Positions 1 through 10,653 of a stretch of 15,767 nt of DNA are shown here, one piece after another. Numbering within the stretch: position 1 is the first letter of the stretch; every line of letters begins with the position of its first letter. A model generated the notes under the pieces. That model did no database searches and had not been told where the DNA came from. It saw nothing but the letters and a program-made list of their open reading frames with translations. The DNA is from Cyclospora cayetanensis (taxonomy: Eukaryota > Apicomplexa > Conoidasida > Eucoccidiorida > Eimeriidae): contig NW_020312300.1 of the NCBI RefSeq assembly GCF_002999335.1, positions 1 through 15,767 on the forward strand. The letters are read 5' to 3'. A program made the position numbers and the translations under genes.

Positions 1-160
1 CCTAAACCCTAAACCCTAAACCCTAAACCCTAAACCCTAAACCCTAAACCCTAAACCCTAAACCCTAAACCCTAAACCCTAAACCCTAAACCCTAAACCC
101 TAAACCCTAAACCCTAAACCCTAAACCTTAAACCCTAAACCCTAAACCCTAAACCCTAAA
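1..160. repeat. terminal telomeric repeat array, CCCTAAA (TTTAGGG) type
   Basis: The window starts inside a perfect 7-bp tandem array: a partial CCTAAA at 1-6, then 22 consecutive units of CCCTAAA from 7 to 160. One unit is variant, CCTTAAA at 126-132, four units from the inner edge. The C-rich strand reading inward from base 1 is the orientation expected at the left end of a linear chromosome, with the G-rich TTTAGGG strand running toward the terminus. The array ends abruptly at about 160 with no graded block of degenerate units or subtelomeric satellite. This heptamer is the land-plant type, also used by coccidian apicomplexans, chromerids, dinoflagellates and many green algae. The true array length is unknown because the assembly stops at its outer side. 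Confidence 0.97.
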
Positions 161-1294
161 CAGAATATTTAGGAGTGCACGCTGGTCAGACATTGACTGA
201 ACGTTTACACAAAAACAGGCGATGAGTCGATTTGACAACAAATAAAACATTTGTGCCCCAAATGTATACACCACCAGTGATTGCTGATAACTCATCGTGG
301 CATAAATTCCCGATGCGCACCTTCTGAATCAAGTCCAGTTTTCTTTGCGCCACAGCTTTATGCCAGCAGTCAGCCACTAACATAATTAATGGGCTAACAA
401 TGCAACAATCGGGATTGGGCTTATAACGATCACATACATCCAAGGAAACATCTGACTTGTGATATCTCTGGCTTGTCTTAATGGATAGCCCGAGTTACAA
501 GGAGAAGAGTGTATGTGGCACCCAGTTAAAGCCTCTATTCTCTGATTATTTTATGAAGCAATTTCGATCACTGATCTCCGCCTGTATAAGTGTAAATCTT
601 ACACAGAGTCACAGACCAGATCCAGAGTGGTACAGCCTCAGTTCAATGTTAAGTGTATGCTGTCATTTGAATCCTCCGTGCTCAAACAATATCGAATAGA
701 CATACTGGAACGCCGTTGAATATAAGTCTACTACTGAACAGCATAATGCGTAAAATAAGAAGTGCTGCTCCTTTCGTCTCCCATGTACTAGACCGAATAA
801 ATGGCACAGGATTTCTGCTAGTCAACTGGTCAGCGCACAACGGATACACTAGGGCTTCGACTACCTAATATTATCTAGCCTTTATTATTTGCCCTGCCAA
901 AGCCAAAACTAATATGGAAGGCTTTACAAAAGAGAACAGCCTTGTGGCGTGGTGTACCGAGAAAAACCGCAACGACCAAAGTGTTTTTATTAGACATTCA
1001 TACATGACACCGCAGGACAACCTTCCACGGTTTCGTGCCACTGCCACGTGCAAATATCTGTTGGCTGCTTAAGCCAACGTCCAGAGAGCATAATTCAAGG
1101 CCTTGAAAATAATTAGAGACGCCGCTTAGCTTCTGTATCAATATAAATATTGTGCTGCATAATATCTTTTTCAGTTTGCCCCCATGGGGAACATCAAGCT
1201 TTCAGCTGCAGTAAAAAGCTTTGTAAATTTGCATTCTCTGGGGATGTTTTAGGGCAACCTGAAAGCAGCGATTATTTGAAAATAACTGCGCAGC

Positions 1295-1356
1295 TACCAT
1301 ACGCTCCATAGAACCTGTTTCATATTACCATACGCTCCATAGAACCTGTTTCATAT
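1295..1356. repeat. perfect 31-bp tandem duplication
   Basis: Bases 1295-1325 are repeated exactly and immediately at 1326-1356. Each copy begins TACCATACGCTCC and ends CTGTTTCATAT. Two identical head-to-tail copies with no divergence suggest a recent slippage or repair event, or possibly an assembly artefact. No open reading frame that I trust crosses it. Confidence 0.95.
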
Positions 1357-3897
1357 GTGCATGAACGCAAACCTGACTTGCACAGCGGCTTTCATAAATT
1401 AGTACACCGACGGTTGCAGCAGCTTAAAGCTGCTTATAAAAGCATTCTCCTTATATACGTATGTGTCCTGACAAGAAAATGATTATGCATGCCTTTCAAG
1501 CACACGCTAGCTAATACAGCAGGCCAACTGAATATGCCTGCTAGACGGTTTGCAATATATCTAGGGAGGCATCCGTCGCCCTTTCATATGAACGGCCGGA
1601 AAGCAAGATGGCGAAGAAGCGCTATGAGAAGAGAATGCCACAAAAAGTCTGACTCAAACGCAAAGAATACGGATGCGGTGAGCACATGCGGCTCTCATTC
1701 ATTAGTATGAGCCAGTGCAGCAAACAATTAATCCGAAGTACCTTCGGTAAACTTTTCACCCAGCTATTCGACTCGTCTTCGCTGCTCCTCTGCAGGCAAA
1801 AACCTAAATGCTTGCACTAACAAAACACAATGCGCAAGATAAATGACCACCAACAACAAATTGCCTAAAAGATATTAGACGGAAGTCAACAGCGATGAAT
1901 TACAAGCGACAGGGAGGAATTCGCTTATTCTGGAGGTCAAATCCCCTTCTGGGAAAACAAAGCGCAATTCACAGATGTAAGCAGCGTTCAAATATGTTTT
2001 TGTGTATGCCATACATCAACGTGAGTATGCTTGATTCTTAGACACGCTTATAATGCGTGTGCTTGAACCCTTCCAACGGGAAACAAGCAAATCGCTACCT
2101 CCCCTATATTTATCAATACTAGTGGCGTGTGCAACGGGGCTTCTAAATGCGTTATCTCTTTGCATAGAATGGCAGAAACAGCGCAAATTTTCGGCCCTGT
2201 AACGATGAGCAAAGCACTCGAAACTCCCAAGAGGTTTATCCTATGGCATTTTATTCCAGTTTTGCTTTTTACCATAGAAAGAGTCAGGAACACATCCGGA
2301 ACTAATGTGTTAATCCTCAATTTACTAAGGCCTGCATACGAAATGCTTAAACAGTGCTATCCGCCACCAATGCAGTGTGAGCAGTCATGCAATGTAGGAT
2401 CCCAAACTCTTTTGTAAAGCGTAGAGTCCACCAGTATTAGGCAATTTTAGGATCGCTAAACAGAGTTACACGAGCAGCGGAACATTGCCACGGTTGAGCA
2501 CTGTCACGTGGATTGGCTACTCGAAGCATACGCTAGTCGAAGCTGTTCAAGGGACAACATGGGAACGAACGGCTGCTTTTGAATGCACATCAAAAGGGTG
2601 TTACACATGATTATGGATCCAGGTGTTTTGGAACATTTGTACACTCTAAATCTTTTGTACACTCTGTGCCAAGATTCCGGTACATAATGTAACACGCTTC
2701 AGCTTGCGACTTTCATGAGAATACTTGCTTATTTTCGTCACAAGCTGCACAATTTCTTACTAGTGGCTCAACCTGTAGACCGCATGTTGCAATTTGCCTG
2801 GCTTACCTTTTGTGGCGCAAAACTGTACGTCCGTCTAGCGCCTAGGCCGTCACGATCCACTGCGAGCAGAGGTAAGAACGTGCTGGAACATGTCTACCAG
2901 TGCATACAATCAGAGGTGTGGCAGAGTGAACACTACTATTCCGCATGTTTCCTATAGCTATTTTGTGATCCAGAGTGCACTTGTCATTTGGTTATGGGGA
3001 TAATAAACATTTCTTGCAACCTTTTCGCCAGCTGCATCGTGCGTCCAGCAAACGCTTAAGGACGCCTATTGCTGTATTCAGCGTGTAAGGACAGATGTAA
3101 AAAAACTCTGCACGCCGCCCAGAGTCCTCTTCTTGGGCTGAAAGGTCTCATTTTTACAATTGTGGCAAAATAGGGTAGTCCAGGGTTGCTTAATATCACA
3201 ATAAACAAATTGCTGAAAGATTATTTAAGTGGATTTTTGAGATTTAACAGGCAGCACTGATTTCAACACTGCACTTCTGACAGCACCAACAACCCGAACA
3301 TGCATAGGTCAGGGTCTACCACAGCTACTTAGGTGTGACTTTTTGTATGACTGCCAATGTCACGTATGCTCTCCATGCATCCAGTGGCAAGAAAATACAA
3401 AAGGATCTCGCGTAGCAGGAACAAATGAGCCCTCCGAAACCCTACAAAGAGCTCAGCTTCCACAATCCTTGTGGTAATGGTGGCACACAGTGTAAGCTTC
3501 CAGCAATTCCGAGATGACGGCGGATACTCTGCAGAACCCCAAAATGACGTTTTCTGTTCATGTCACCCTAGATGATTGACCAGTTGCTAGGTGCTTGTAC
3601 ATCTCGGCAAGAGCGGAAGTAGGTATAGACGACCCAGATGAGCGTCCGTCCGCTTGCCTAGTTGTCGCCATGCCTTGAAACTGCATTGCCAATATTTTTA
3701 TTCAGTCTGGACCCTGAATTGGCGATTTTGTGCAATTTTTTGCTTAGTGTACCTGTTTACTCAAAGCGCAAGATTCACAGCCTTAAACGGAATACTTTTC
3801 CCATTTTACCACCTGTCTTATGGCCAAGTAGCGGACACCCCACGAATAACTGCCAGATACGTTCTCGTGCAGAAGGCAAGAACGATCAAACAAAAAA

Positions 3898-3918
3898 ATT
3901 TGTACCGCCGGTACAAAT
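3898..3918. repeat. perfect palindrome, 10-bp arms with a 1-nt centre
   Basis: ATTTGTACCG (3898-3907), a single C at 3908, and CGGTACAAAT (3909-3918) form an exact inverted repeat. It could be a dimeric DNA-binding site or a cruciform-prone site. It lies in a stretch with no supported gene, so no target promoter can be assigned. A run of seven A bases precedes it on the left. Confidence 0.85.
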
Positions 3919-5327
3919 ATAAGCTTGCCACACACCCTCTTGTTGTCACCACTCCAAAAGCATCAACTGCAAACGAACTGTAGTTTCTAATTTATGAGGT
4001 ATGAAGCTTGACTATGTAAGCTCACATAGCTGCAAACACACCAAGGGGAGCTTTCATGGAAAAATGGATGTATCAGAATACGCTCACCCCGACGTCTGCC
4101 CGTCTTCAATAAAGCAAATTAAAGAATATGCATTGGCAACACATATGCTTGATCCTGAGGTTTGTTGTAGGTATTATAGCATGTATTTCCAGCTGCTTTT
4201 GGTGGGCGCTATGGGTTTGACTCCTTACGTGTTCCTTTCTTTGATCGTGAAAGCTAACGCCATGGAGATTCACTAAGAGCTGTGGCACTAGACTTAAACG
4301 TCTATTGTTGAGTAGCAGGTCATCATAAGTGCTTCATTCAAATAAACAAAAAGTACATTTTGCGCCGGTAGACATTCTGGATGGGTCTGACATTCAACGT
4401 GTATTTATGGCTCAGACGGTGGCGTCCTTAGAGAGCGAAGCAGAGAATTATCGTCATTGTGCAATCAGAAATAATTACATAGTCAACTCAGCCACGCGTA
4501 CCAGCACTAATTCTAAAGACTCTCTGTGTATTGAAATATCCCATTTGGCAAATGGCACACACCCGTAGGCGCAGTTGCGTCGGCACCGCTGTCTGATTGG
4601 TCGCTACTTACCGGGAAAGGCAGAAACCATATCAAAAGGTTACTAGCATGAAAGACCAGTTTAAAACGTTACACCCCGAAGCGCATCTCAATACTGTACC
4701 TTTTCAAAAAATTGCTGCATATATCTGTTCTTCTAGAGCCTCGGGACAAGTTTTCTAGTAAGCTATAGATAGCTAGGTGTGTGGGGCACATATTGCCTCG
4801 TCTGTCTGACAGAAATATTTTAGAGTGCTGCAAGATTATGTACCATGGCCTTCGCTCTAGGTGAGCTTATAACTACTGCTCAAATATGCTCATATCGCAT
4901 TAAGCAAGCCATGAAGTTTTCCTTCAGCAAGGCGTAAGTGCGTCAGGAAGTTCACTCAGCTGAAGTAGATTTGGGTTCATGGAAACGTTTTCTCTCGACG
5001 TCTCGGCATAAAGAATGTGCCGCCATTACTGGCACCACCGACAGGCTCACACTGTGAATATGATGCTGAGGCTTTCTCACGTGCCTGGTAAAAACGTCTG
5101 CCATACGTCACACTCAAAAAGTTACTGTAGAGCTGCTAGAGTACAGTAGTACTGCTCCACTATCCAAAACAGGAAGCTAGCCGACGATATTTTGCCTGAT
5201 TTATGCTTTTCGCATGCTAAAATCGGTCATTTTTGTGTCCTTGAAAGCCAGTAATATCCTTAAGCCAACATCTGGATCCCTAGTGAGCGGTAAGAAAAAG
5301 CTTTTGTAGAAGAGCAGATGTTAGGAA

Positions 5328-5700
5328 CTACCGACGATATACTGGGAGTAAAAATACATAAATGATATGGCCTTTATGGAAGCCTGGAGGTGGTAGATCA
5401 AGGCGGAAAGCAAGGGTAGAACTTAGAGGTGCGCCGTCTAGAAGAGCGAAGGTCAAAGCGGCCAGGCGCACTAGAAGAGGGCTTGTGAGCATCATGCGAA
5501 AAAAATTGGTACGAACAACGGTTCCATTATTGTCTGCCACAATACACCACAGCGTGCGTGGCTTAGGGCCGCTCACTTTTGTAATTGCATACGAACACGT
5601 GGGGAGTGCCCAGCGCACTTCTTATCGCACCCCTCACTCCAACTGCGTTACAGGCATGCGGTCACCTTTTCCTAGGAGTGAGATTTTGATAAACCTGTAG
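5328..5700. other. opposed ORFs in a locally GC-richer patch; coding status unresolved
   Basis: On the plus strand an ATG at 5362 opens 112 codons to a TAG at 5698-5700. The predicted peptide is strongly basic, with Arg/Lys clusters over roughly residues 10-45. On the minus strand the overlapping frame contains internal ATGs followed by a Leu/Ala-rich stretch (LLVRLAALTFALLDGA) that resembles a secretion signal, and this frame ends at 5328. Both cannot be straightforward genes and neither matches a family I recognise. An open frame of this size occurs by chance several times in a window like this, so I give it as a region to check rather than a gene. Confidence 0.2.
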
Positions 5701-7147
5701 AACGTTTTTTCATAATTTATCCCATACCGTGGCACCGTTAATGGAAAATGGAGGAGAGCTATTTCTGAGACAGTGTCCTCGTAGATATCGCCTCGTTTGC
5801 TGGGTGTGAAAACAGTAGGCTGCCACTCGTCATTATCTATATCGGCAGCATTTTGGTATTGCAGTATATCGGCTAGTACCTACAATGTTTACTGGTGGGA
5901 CTCCTTGAGTCAAATTATAGCACTCGAATACTTTGCATCGAACTGTTTGCTGTTGTGGCACTGGCGTGCAGGAAGACCGAATACCCGGGTTCAGTTACCT
6001 AAAGCATCCCTGCCCCTTCTGCTCTTAATTTCAGCACATTTTGCTCCAGTCAAAATAGGCCTTCATTTGTATACTCTGTACAAAGCTATAGAGAAAATAT
6101 GCATTTTGAACATTTTTGAATAAACACACTACAGCTCGCCGTAAACGTGAATGTACTGCAGCAAAAAGGTTCGGTCCTCATTCACAGGGTAACAGGTTAT
6201 ACCGAGGTGCCTTAGGTGTGATATGCTTAGTCGCGAGATATTTGTTGCGACCCAGCAACTTAGAATGTGTTGGCAATCCCTTGTGGATCAAGCCAGGTAT
6301 CGGCGCATAACACTCTGGCCCACAGTGAACTATTAGTGGGCATGGCTAGTTGGTCTATGGAACTCTATTTTTTTGTTTAAAAAATTAGGTCCATGGAATA
6401 GTAAGCCATTTCGTGCGTTTCTGCACAATGTATTGAGGCTTACTATTTGCACAGATCCAAACTACAGGTAGCGGTCCAACGTGTCCCTAAGGAGGTAACT
6501 AACCGCAGAGACAACATCAACTCAAGAAAGAGCTATCGAATGTTTTTATCCACTTGCTTTTCGTGCCCTTTCGAAGTCACTGAAACTAGTGACGGGGCAC
6601 ACCTTGGGTGCGCGCTGTTGCACCCCTAGGCCCTTTGAGCGTTCCGGCTAGTTACACATACGATACAAGGCACGCGCACAAACCAAGGGGTGTTGCTGGA
6701 TTACGCTGAAGCTAAATTGCATTGTGGATCATACGGAAAGCCAGACCAAGCACACAAAGTTTTTGTTGGTTTCAGATAAATGTAACGCATGTACTTGGAA
6801 GTGCCTTACTATGGCCTACTTAGAGGCGTTGCCTCCTTCCCATCACTAAACCTTGCTCGTGTCCGCCTCTATCACCCGAAAGGATCAACGTCGAGGTCAG
6901 AAGCACTAGGCCTACTTGTACACATACTGAATTTGTTTCGAAAAGATACAAGCTAGGCAGATGGCCCAAAACACGCTGTCTTGTTCTGGTTGCCCAAAAA
7001 AAGAGCAATCCCATTTCAAAAACCAGGTCACCAGATAGCACGCAGCAGCTGCAGAATATTTTATTTACATCATTCCAACACACAGATGATAACACATGGA
7101 CACTGTTGTTCCCTGCCTTATATGTCAAGTCCCTTCTTTGGAGCAAC
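5701..7147. other. intergenic, no supportable gene
   Basis: Open frames here are short and overlap in several frames, without consistent splice phasing or recognisable motifs. The region is A/T-rich with short homopolymer runs, for example the T7 tract near 6368. No RNA gene, repeat family or mobile element was recognised. Confidence 0.4.
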
Positions 7148-7733
7148 ATGCAAGACGTCGCCAGGACGTGTCGTAGGTCACTACAGGTAAATCAAGCTAG
7201 TATACTACTGGCTCCGAGGTTGCGATATTCATCACCTAATTCAACGCGAAAGCGCTGCGAGTCTGTGTTGTCATACAGCCTTTTTAAAGTAAGTGCTGTT
7301 TGGTCGAAACATCCCCCAGAGATACCTCTGGATATGCATTTCTGTTTATCCAATACACTCTTCTGTTGCTACTTGATTAGAGCAGTGCACCAGTTCCATT
7401 GCTCCTACCTTTCGCACGAAACATTGGCTCTTCTTGGCCATAAGGTCGTCCCAAAGGCACAAAATTACACGGAAAGCTAGCATGAGAGGAATCTTCAAGC
7501 CGAATATTTCTGTACACGTGAGAAACAGCTTGACGTTAGTCACCCAAGCTACTATGTGTGGCTTTTGTGTAAAGCTGGGCTCTACAATGTAGCGGTTTTT
7601 CTTTTAGACAGCTGTGTTCATTGGCAATCAGTGGCCATCACGTGAACACAGCAAAGGGTGTTGTATATCTCCGCAGCATTTCCAAGTCTATGCCACGTTG
7701 AAATCAAAAAAATACGATGCATCTGTTGACTAG
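7148..7733 (+). CDS. candidate two-exon gene, product unknown
   Basis: Tentative model. Exon 1 runs 7148-7288 from an ATG beginning MQDVARTCRR, and ends at a strong donor, AAA|GTAAGT, in phase 0. The intron is 7289-7607 (319 nt) and ends in a pyrimidine-rich acceptor (tttttcttttag). Exon 2 runs 7608-7733, opens in the matching phase with TAVFIGNQ and closes at TAG 7731-7733. The product would be 88 residues with no domain I recognise. The frame of exon 1 is open from 7106, so an upstream exon is possible. In favour: two good splice sites with compatible phase. Against: small size, no homology, a better-than-average GTAAAT site inside exon 1 at 7187, and an overlapping 75-codon ATG-initiated frame on the minus strand (7618-7845). 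Confidence 0.25.
7611..7652. repeat. inverted repeat, 10-bp arms with nested 4-bp stem
   Basis: GCTGTGTTCA (7611-7620) and TGAACACAGC (7643-7652) are exact reverse complements separated by 22 nt. The loop contains a further TGGC/GCCA pair. Transcribed RNA could fold into a two-tier hairpin. It sits at the start of the tentative second exon of the 7148-7733 candidate, just after its acceptor, so it could equally reflect a structured non-coding transcript. Confidence 0.7.
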
Positions 7734-8398
7734 CTTCAACAGAGGAAAGGGGTTCCACAACATAATATAACGTCTCCAATAGTCGGCGAACTATAAAGCT
7801 ATTGACATTCCCCCTGCATCTCCAAAAGGCTTTGCTCCTGTGCATGAGTTTGTTTCGTACTACTCAACCAGTTTAAGCCACAAGAAACACTAGCTACAGG
7901 CATCACATTCGGTCAAAATACCAATGTCCAGCCTTTCAAAAACCGATAAACTACTGCATAGGCTTGCACTTGCCTTGTCATCATATGCACACCGCAGCTA
8001 CGTACCCCATGTTGCAGACTAGCCAAATCGCTTTTCCCACCAGAATATCGCTTAGGGGCACGAATTGCCACTGACTCTTTTTAGCTTCCACCTCAGACTG
8101 TAGGCTATGCCTGGCTAGCATCGCCCCGCTATCCCTGCATCTTAGATTCCGAATTAGCTATGCCTTTTGCACCAAGTGGCGCAGGGTTTGTACTCATTTG
8201 TGCCTCAAACCTTAGAAGGGTCCATTGGGTTTGAAATCCATACTGGTCTATTGATTAATCGCTAAATCGCTGCCCTTCCGCCCGCGTGACGTGGCACTTT
8301 GGGCACATGCTTTGGGCACAGCTGAGACAAATCATTGGTAATAGCTCTTCATCTATGCGGTGGCTTTTGCGAGCCAAAACGTTTTTCGATATAACAAT
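7734..8398. other. intergenic, no supportable gene
   Basis: No open frame with credible splice structure or motif was seen, apart from the tail of the minus-strand frame that overlaps 7618-7845. A 14-nt perfect palindrome, ATCTATCGATAGAT at 8397-8410, overlaps the stop codon of the minus-strand gene model that begins at 9113. Confidence 0.4.
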
Positions 8399-9113
8399 CT
8401 ATCGATAGATCATCCTAAATAGTTCTTGCCCATTTCTCCCCAAGCTTGGTGCTGAGGTGATCGTGGAAGAAACCGATGAGCCAGGCCTAGTCTGAAGGCT
8501 GGAGCTCTCGTGCCAGCTGCAGGCAGACAACTCTGTCTGCGTGAATAGAGCCCCTGTAAAACTATTTGTCTGCATTAAGCAAGCCCCATAGACCACTAGT
8601 TTCTCGTTATCTGCGGACCACAAAGCGAGGTACATTTCCAGCCGCTGATCGGAAAACCGAGCACTTGCTCATCCTAACGGCCGTCATACTTTTCTGGTTG
8701 AAAAAATGTAATAAACTTAGCCTAAACAAAATTCTCAGTTGGAAAAGTGTGTTTTCTTACCACCAGCTACTGCATTTAGATCCGCTTGCAAAGCTGCCTT
8801 TGTCACCCTGACAGGGGTTGTGTTACCACCTACTTCCATCGCCACATTGAGTTTCCTACCCAGTATGGTTCCAAAAGTCAAACTAGTATACTTTGCCAAA
8901 TCATGTAAAGCTGTATAATTCTTGTGTGTATGCCTGGTATTCACCGCCATCACAGCGCCTGGATGACCGGGAAGCATCTGCATTGAACCATGCGGTGCTA
9001 CAAGCTGTAACAAGTGGACCTATTTTTCTTAGGCAAAATTCGATAGAGTCACTAAGTGTTTTTGCAATAAAAGTTTTCCTGTCTCCTGCCCGTCCCCCCA
9101 GAGCTCCTGACAT
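8399..9113 (-). CDS. predicted three-exon gene, hypothetical protein of about 157 aa
   Basis: Read on the minus strand. Exon 1 is 9113-9002 and starts at ATG (MSGALGGRAG). It ends in phase 1 at donor GTAGCA. Intron 1 is 9001-8911 (91 nt, acceptor attatacag). Exon 2 is 8910-8761, exactly 150 nt, open in only one frame, entering and leaving in phase 1, with donor G|GTAAGAA. Intron 2 is 8760-8611 (150 nt, acceptor tttgtggtccgcag). Exon 3 is 8610-8399, ending at TAG. The joined frame is 474 nt. I recognise no family. The first half is mixed and basic to hydrophobic, with RKLNVAMEVGG and KAALQADLNAVAG in exon 2. The C-terminal 40 residues are Ser/Thr-rich and probably disordered. No clear signal peptide or membrane segment is seen. 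The frame is open upstream of the ATG to about 9181, so the start is uncertain. An overlapping plus-strand ORF (8893-9183) is the main competitor. Confidence 0.4.
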
Positions 9114-10053
9114 CAGGGGAAGGGACAACAAGCGTGCACGGTGCAGCGCCCTCTGTGAAACCCGGGCCCTGAGAGCTAGTTAAGAGTTGTTTTCTGTGCA
9201 TTAGCATCCAACTTTCCGTCTATTTGTAGCAATGTAGCCATGTCTCTAAAATAATCACGATATACGAATAGACAAATCGATCATCCAACTCTTCGCAAGT
9301 TTTCTGCAAAAGCTCACTCATGTAGTACAACTGTTCAGGTGTAGCTTAGCCCATTCCGCCTGCTACACTGGCTATTCTCTAAAACGGGAAAGCAACTTAA
9401 TTCTCTGCATTGCAGCTTCTGTTCGACCACGCGCTGGAAATTCGTGGAACTGGAACGATCCACGAAGCAAAGTGTGGAAAAGGTGCTCTATTAGAGATCA
9501 GGAAGTCACTAACCCCTCACAAAATTCGAGGATCTAGAACACCTTTAATTAGCTGCATATCTAAATTAAGGTTTTATTGCTATCGAAGAGAACAGTGTTT
9601 CTGCATGGTCTTCGGTGTTAATGTACTTCTCCCTGACCTGATTCTGCAGCTGTTATAGTAGCTTCTGAATGGTCTGCGTACGTGTGCGCCGCAGCACTGC
9701 CACAAACTTTGCTCTATTGCCCAGAGCTAAACATTTAAAAGCTTGCAAGAATATAGCTGATATCATAGCTCTTTTTAGAAAAGTGTGCAGTTTTTTCCCA
9801 ACACCGCAGGCCAGCAGAAGCCGTAGATACTTGGATTGAGATGAGTTTCATTTAGGATCAAATAAAGGGGTTCCAAAGGCATAAAAGAGATTACATAGAC
9901 GACTCAAACTTTCAAAACACAGGAAAGTGTGATTCAAACTTTTCTGCGTATTCCAGCGAGGGGATTCAAGCTGGCTGTGTGGACGCATACAACCCGCAAA
10001 ATGGAAGCCAAGGAGCTCCAAGAAAATCATCTGAACTCCGGAACTAGAGTATT
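9114..10053. other. intergenic, with one exon-like open segment
   Basis: Most of this stretch shows nothing I can assign. One ATG-less plus-strand frame is open from an acceptor-like TTTAG near 9855 for about 60 codons. It is hydrophilic and Asn/Ser/Gln-rich (contains RDYIDDSNFQ), and closes at a TAG just before the ATG at 10054, in the same frame as that ATG. It could be an upstream exon of the 10054-10653 candidate, a 5' untranslated region, or chance. Confidence 0.25.
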
Positions 10054-10653
10054 ATGACAAATACGCTGGATGACCCTGTAGGCTTAGCGAACGAAAACCC
10101 CAAGTATTCAATAGCTTGTTTCGAGCGAGCGCTGACATTCGCATGCAAGTTCCAGTATTACGTCGGTAGAAAGGCTCCTACCATATTATTTTCGCTTCTT
10201 CCTTGACTAAAGGTGTAAATAGCCAGTAATATGCATATGCCGAGTAATACCGCTAAAGTATGTGTGTTTGCCCTCTACGCATGCATGTAAGACCAGTGCA
10301 GCAGACGGGGCCACTTGGGGCTTTATCGATGCCTCTGGTAATGTTCCCTAGAGATTAGACCGCTGAATTTGCGATCATCGAAAAATTAGCTTTAAAAACC
10401 GCAGACGTTTTTGCTAATTCATCTACGGAAGATAGACTGGAGGGATCTACACCATGGAGCGCGCATAAGCGCATCGCGGATTTCACAAGGTTTGCATGTG
10501 GCCGCCAAGGGCAGCAATAGGCTGCCGCATGCCAACATAGAGTGCAACATCCAAATGCTTGCAGCTTCAGCATTTACCCAAGCTGGTGGCAATGAGCATT
10601 TCGAAGCCGTTGCTGCTAAACATACAAATTTGAGGGTGCGATACCTCGATTAA
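10054..10653 (+). CDS. candidate exon cluster upstream of DRC4, unresolved model
   Basis: Three open plus-strand segments look exon-like. (a) ATG at 10054 (MTNTLDDPVG) runs to a possible donor GTAGAA at 10166 in phase 1. (b) A segment ending at AAG|GTTTGC (10489/10490) enters at the acceptor gattag (10358, phase 0) or attag (10391 region, phase 1); it encodes an acidic to neutral helical stretch including KTADVFANSS. (c) A frame reaching TAA at 10651-10653, with a possible phase-0 donor AGG|GTGCGA at 10636. Segments a and b can be joined in phase, but b to c cannot without an implausibly short intron or a weak site. Segment c is phase-compatible with the open frame before the DRC4 start, through an acceptor at 10925, so an extended DRC4 N-terminus is conceivable, but DRC4 proteins do not normally carry one. 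Function unknown. Confidence 0.2.

Larger units (their letters stand above)
161..5327. other. subtelomeric region with no supportable gene
   Basis: I read both strands and found only short open frames (up to about 110 codons) of the length expected by chance. None has convincing splice phasing, domain motifs or family resemblance. There is no transposon terminal repeat, reverse transcriptase or transposase motif, no microsatellite expansion, no internal telomere-repeat block and no recognisable RNA gene. The only structured elements seen are the 31-bp tandem duplication and the 21-nt palindrome listed separately. Scattered small exons of a divergent gene, or a non-coding subtelomeric RNA, cannot be excluded by eye. 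Confidence 0.5.

Noticed and set aside
186..443. 85-codon minus-strand ORF next to the telomere
   Set aside because: Length is within chance expectation; no motif, splice evidence or family resemblance.
2127..2417. 96-codon plus-strand ORF with an internal ATG and a hydrophobic stretch
   Set aside because: Chance-length frame overlapped by a similar minus-strand ORF (2048-2320); no recognisable domain or convincing splice signals.
3654..3983. 109-codon plus-strand ORF overlapping another plus-strand frame
   Set aside because: Two frames are open over the same bases and neither resembles a known protein; the palindrome at 3898-3918 lies inside both.
6820..7149. 109-codon minus-strand ORF
   Set aside because: Chance-length; overlaps another open frame on the plus strand and has no motif.
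8893..9183. 96-codon plus-strand ORF
   Set aside because: Competes with the minus-strand model 8399-9113, which has consistent splice phases; kept as the alternative only.
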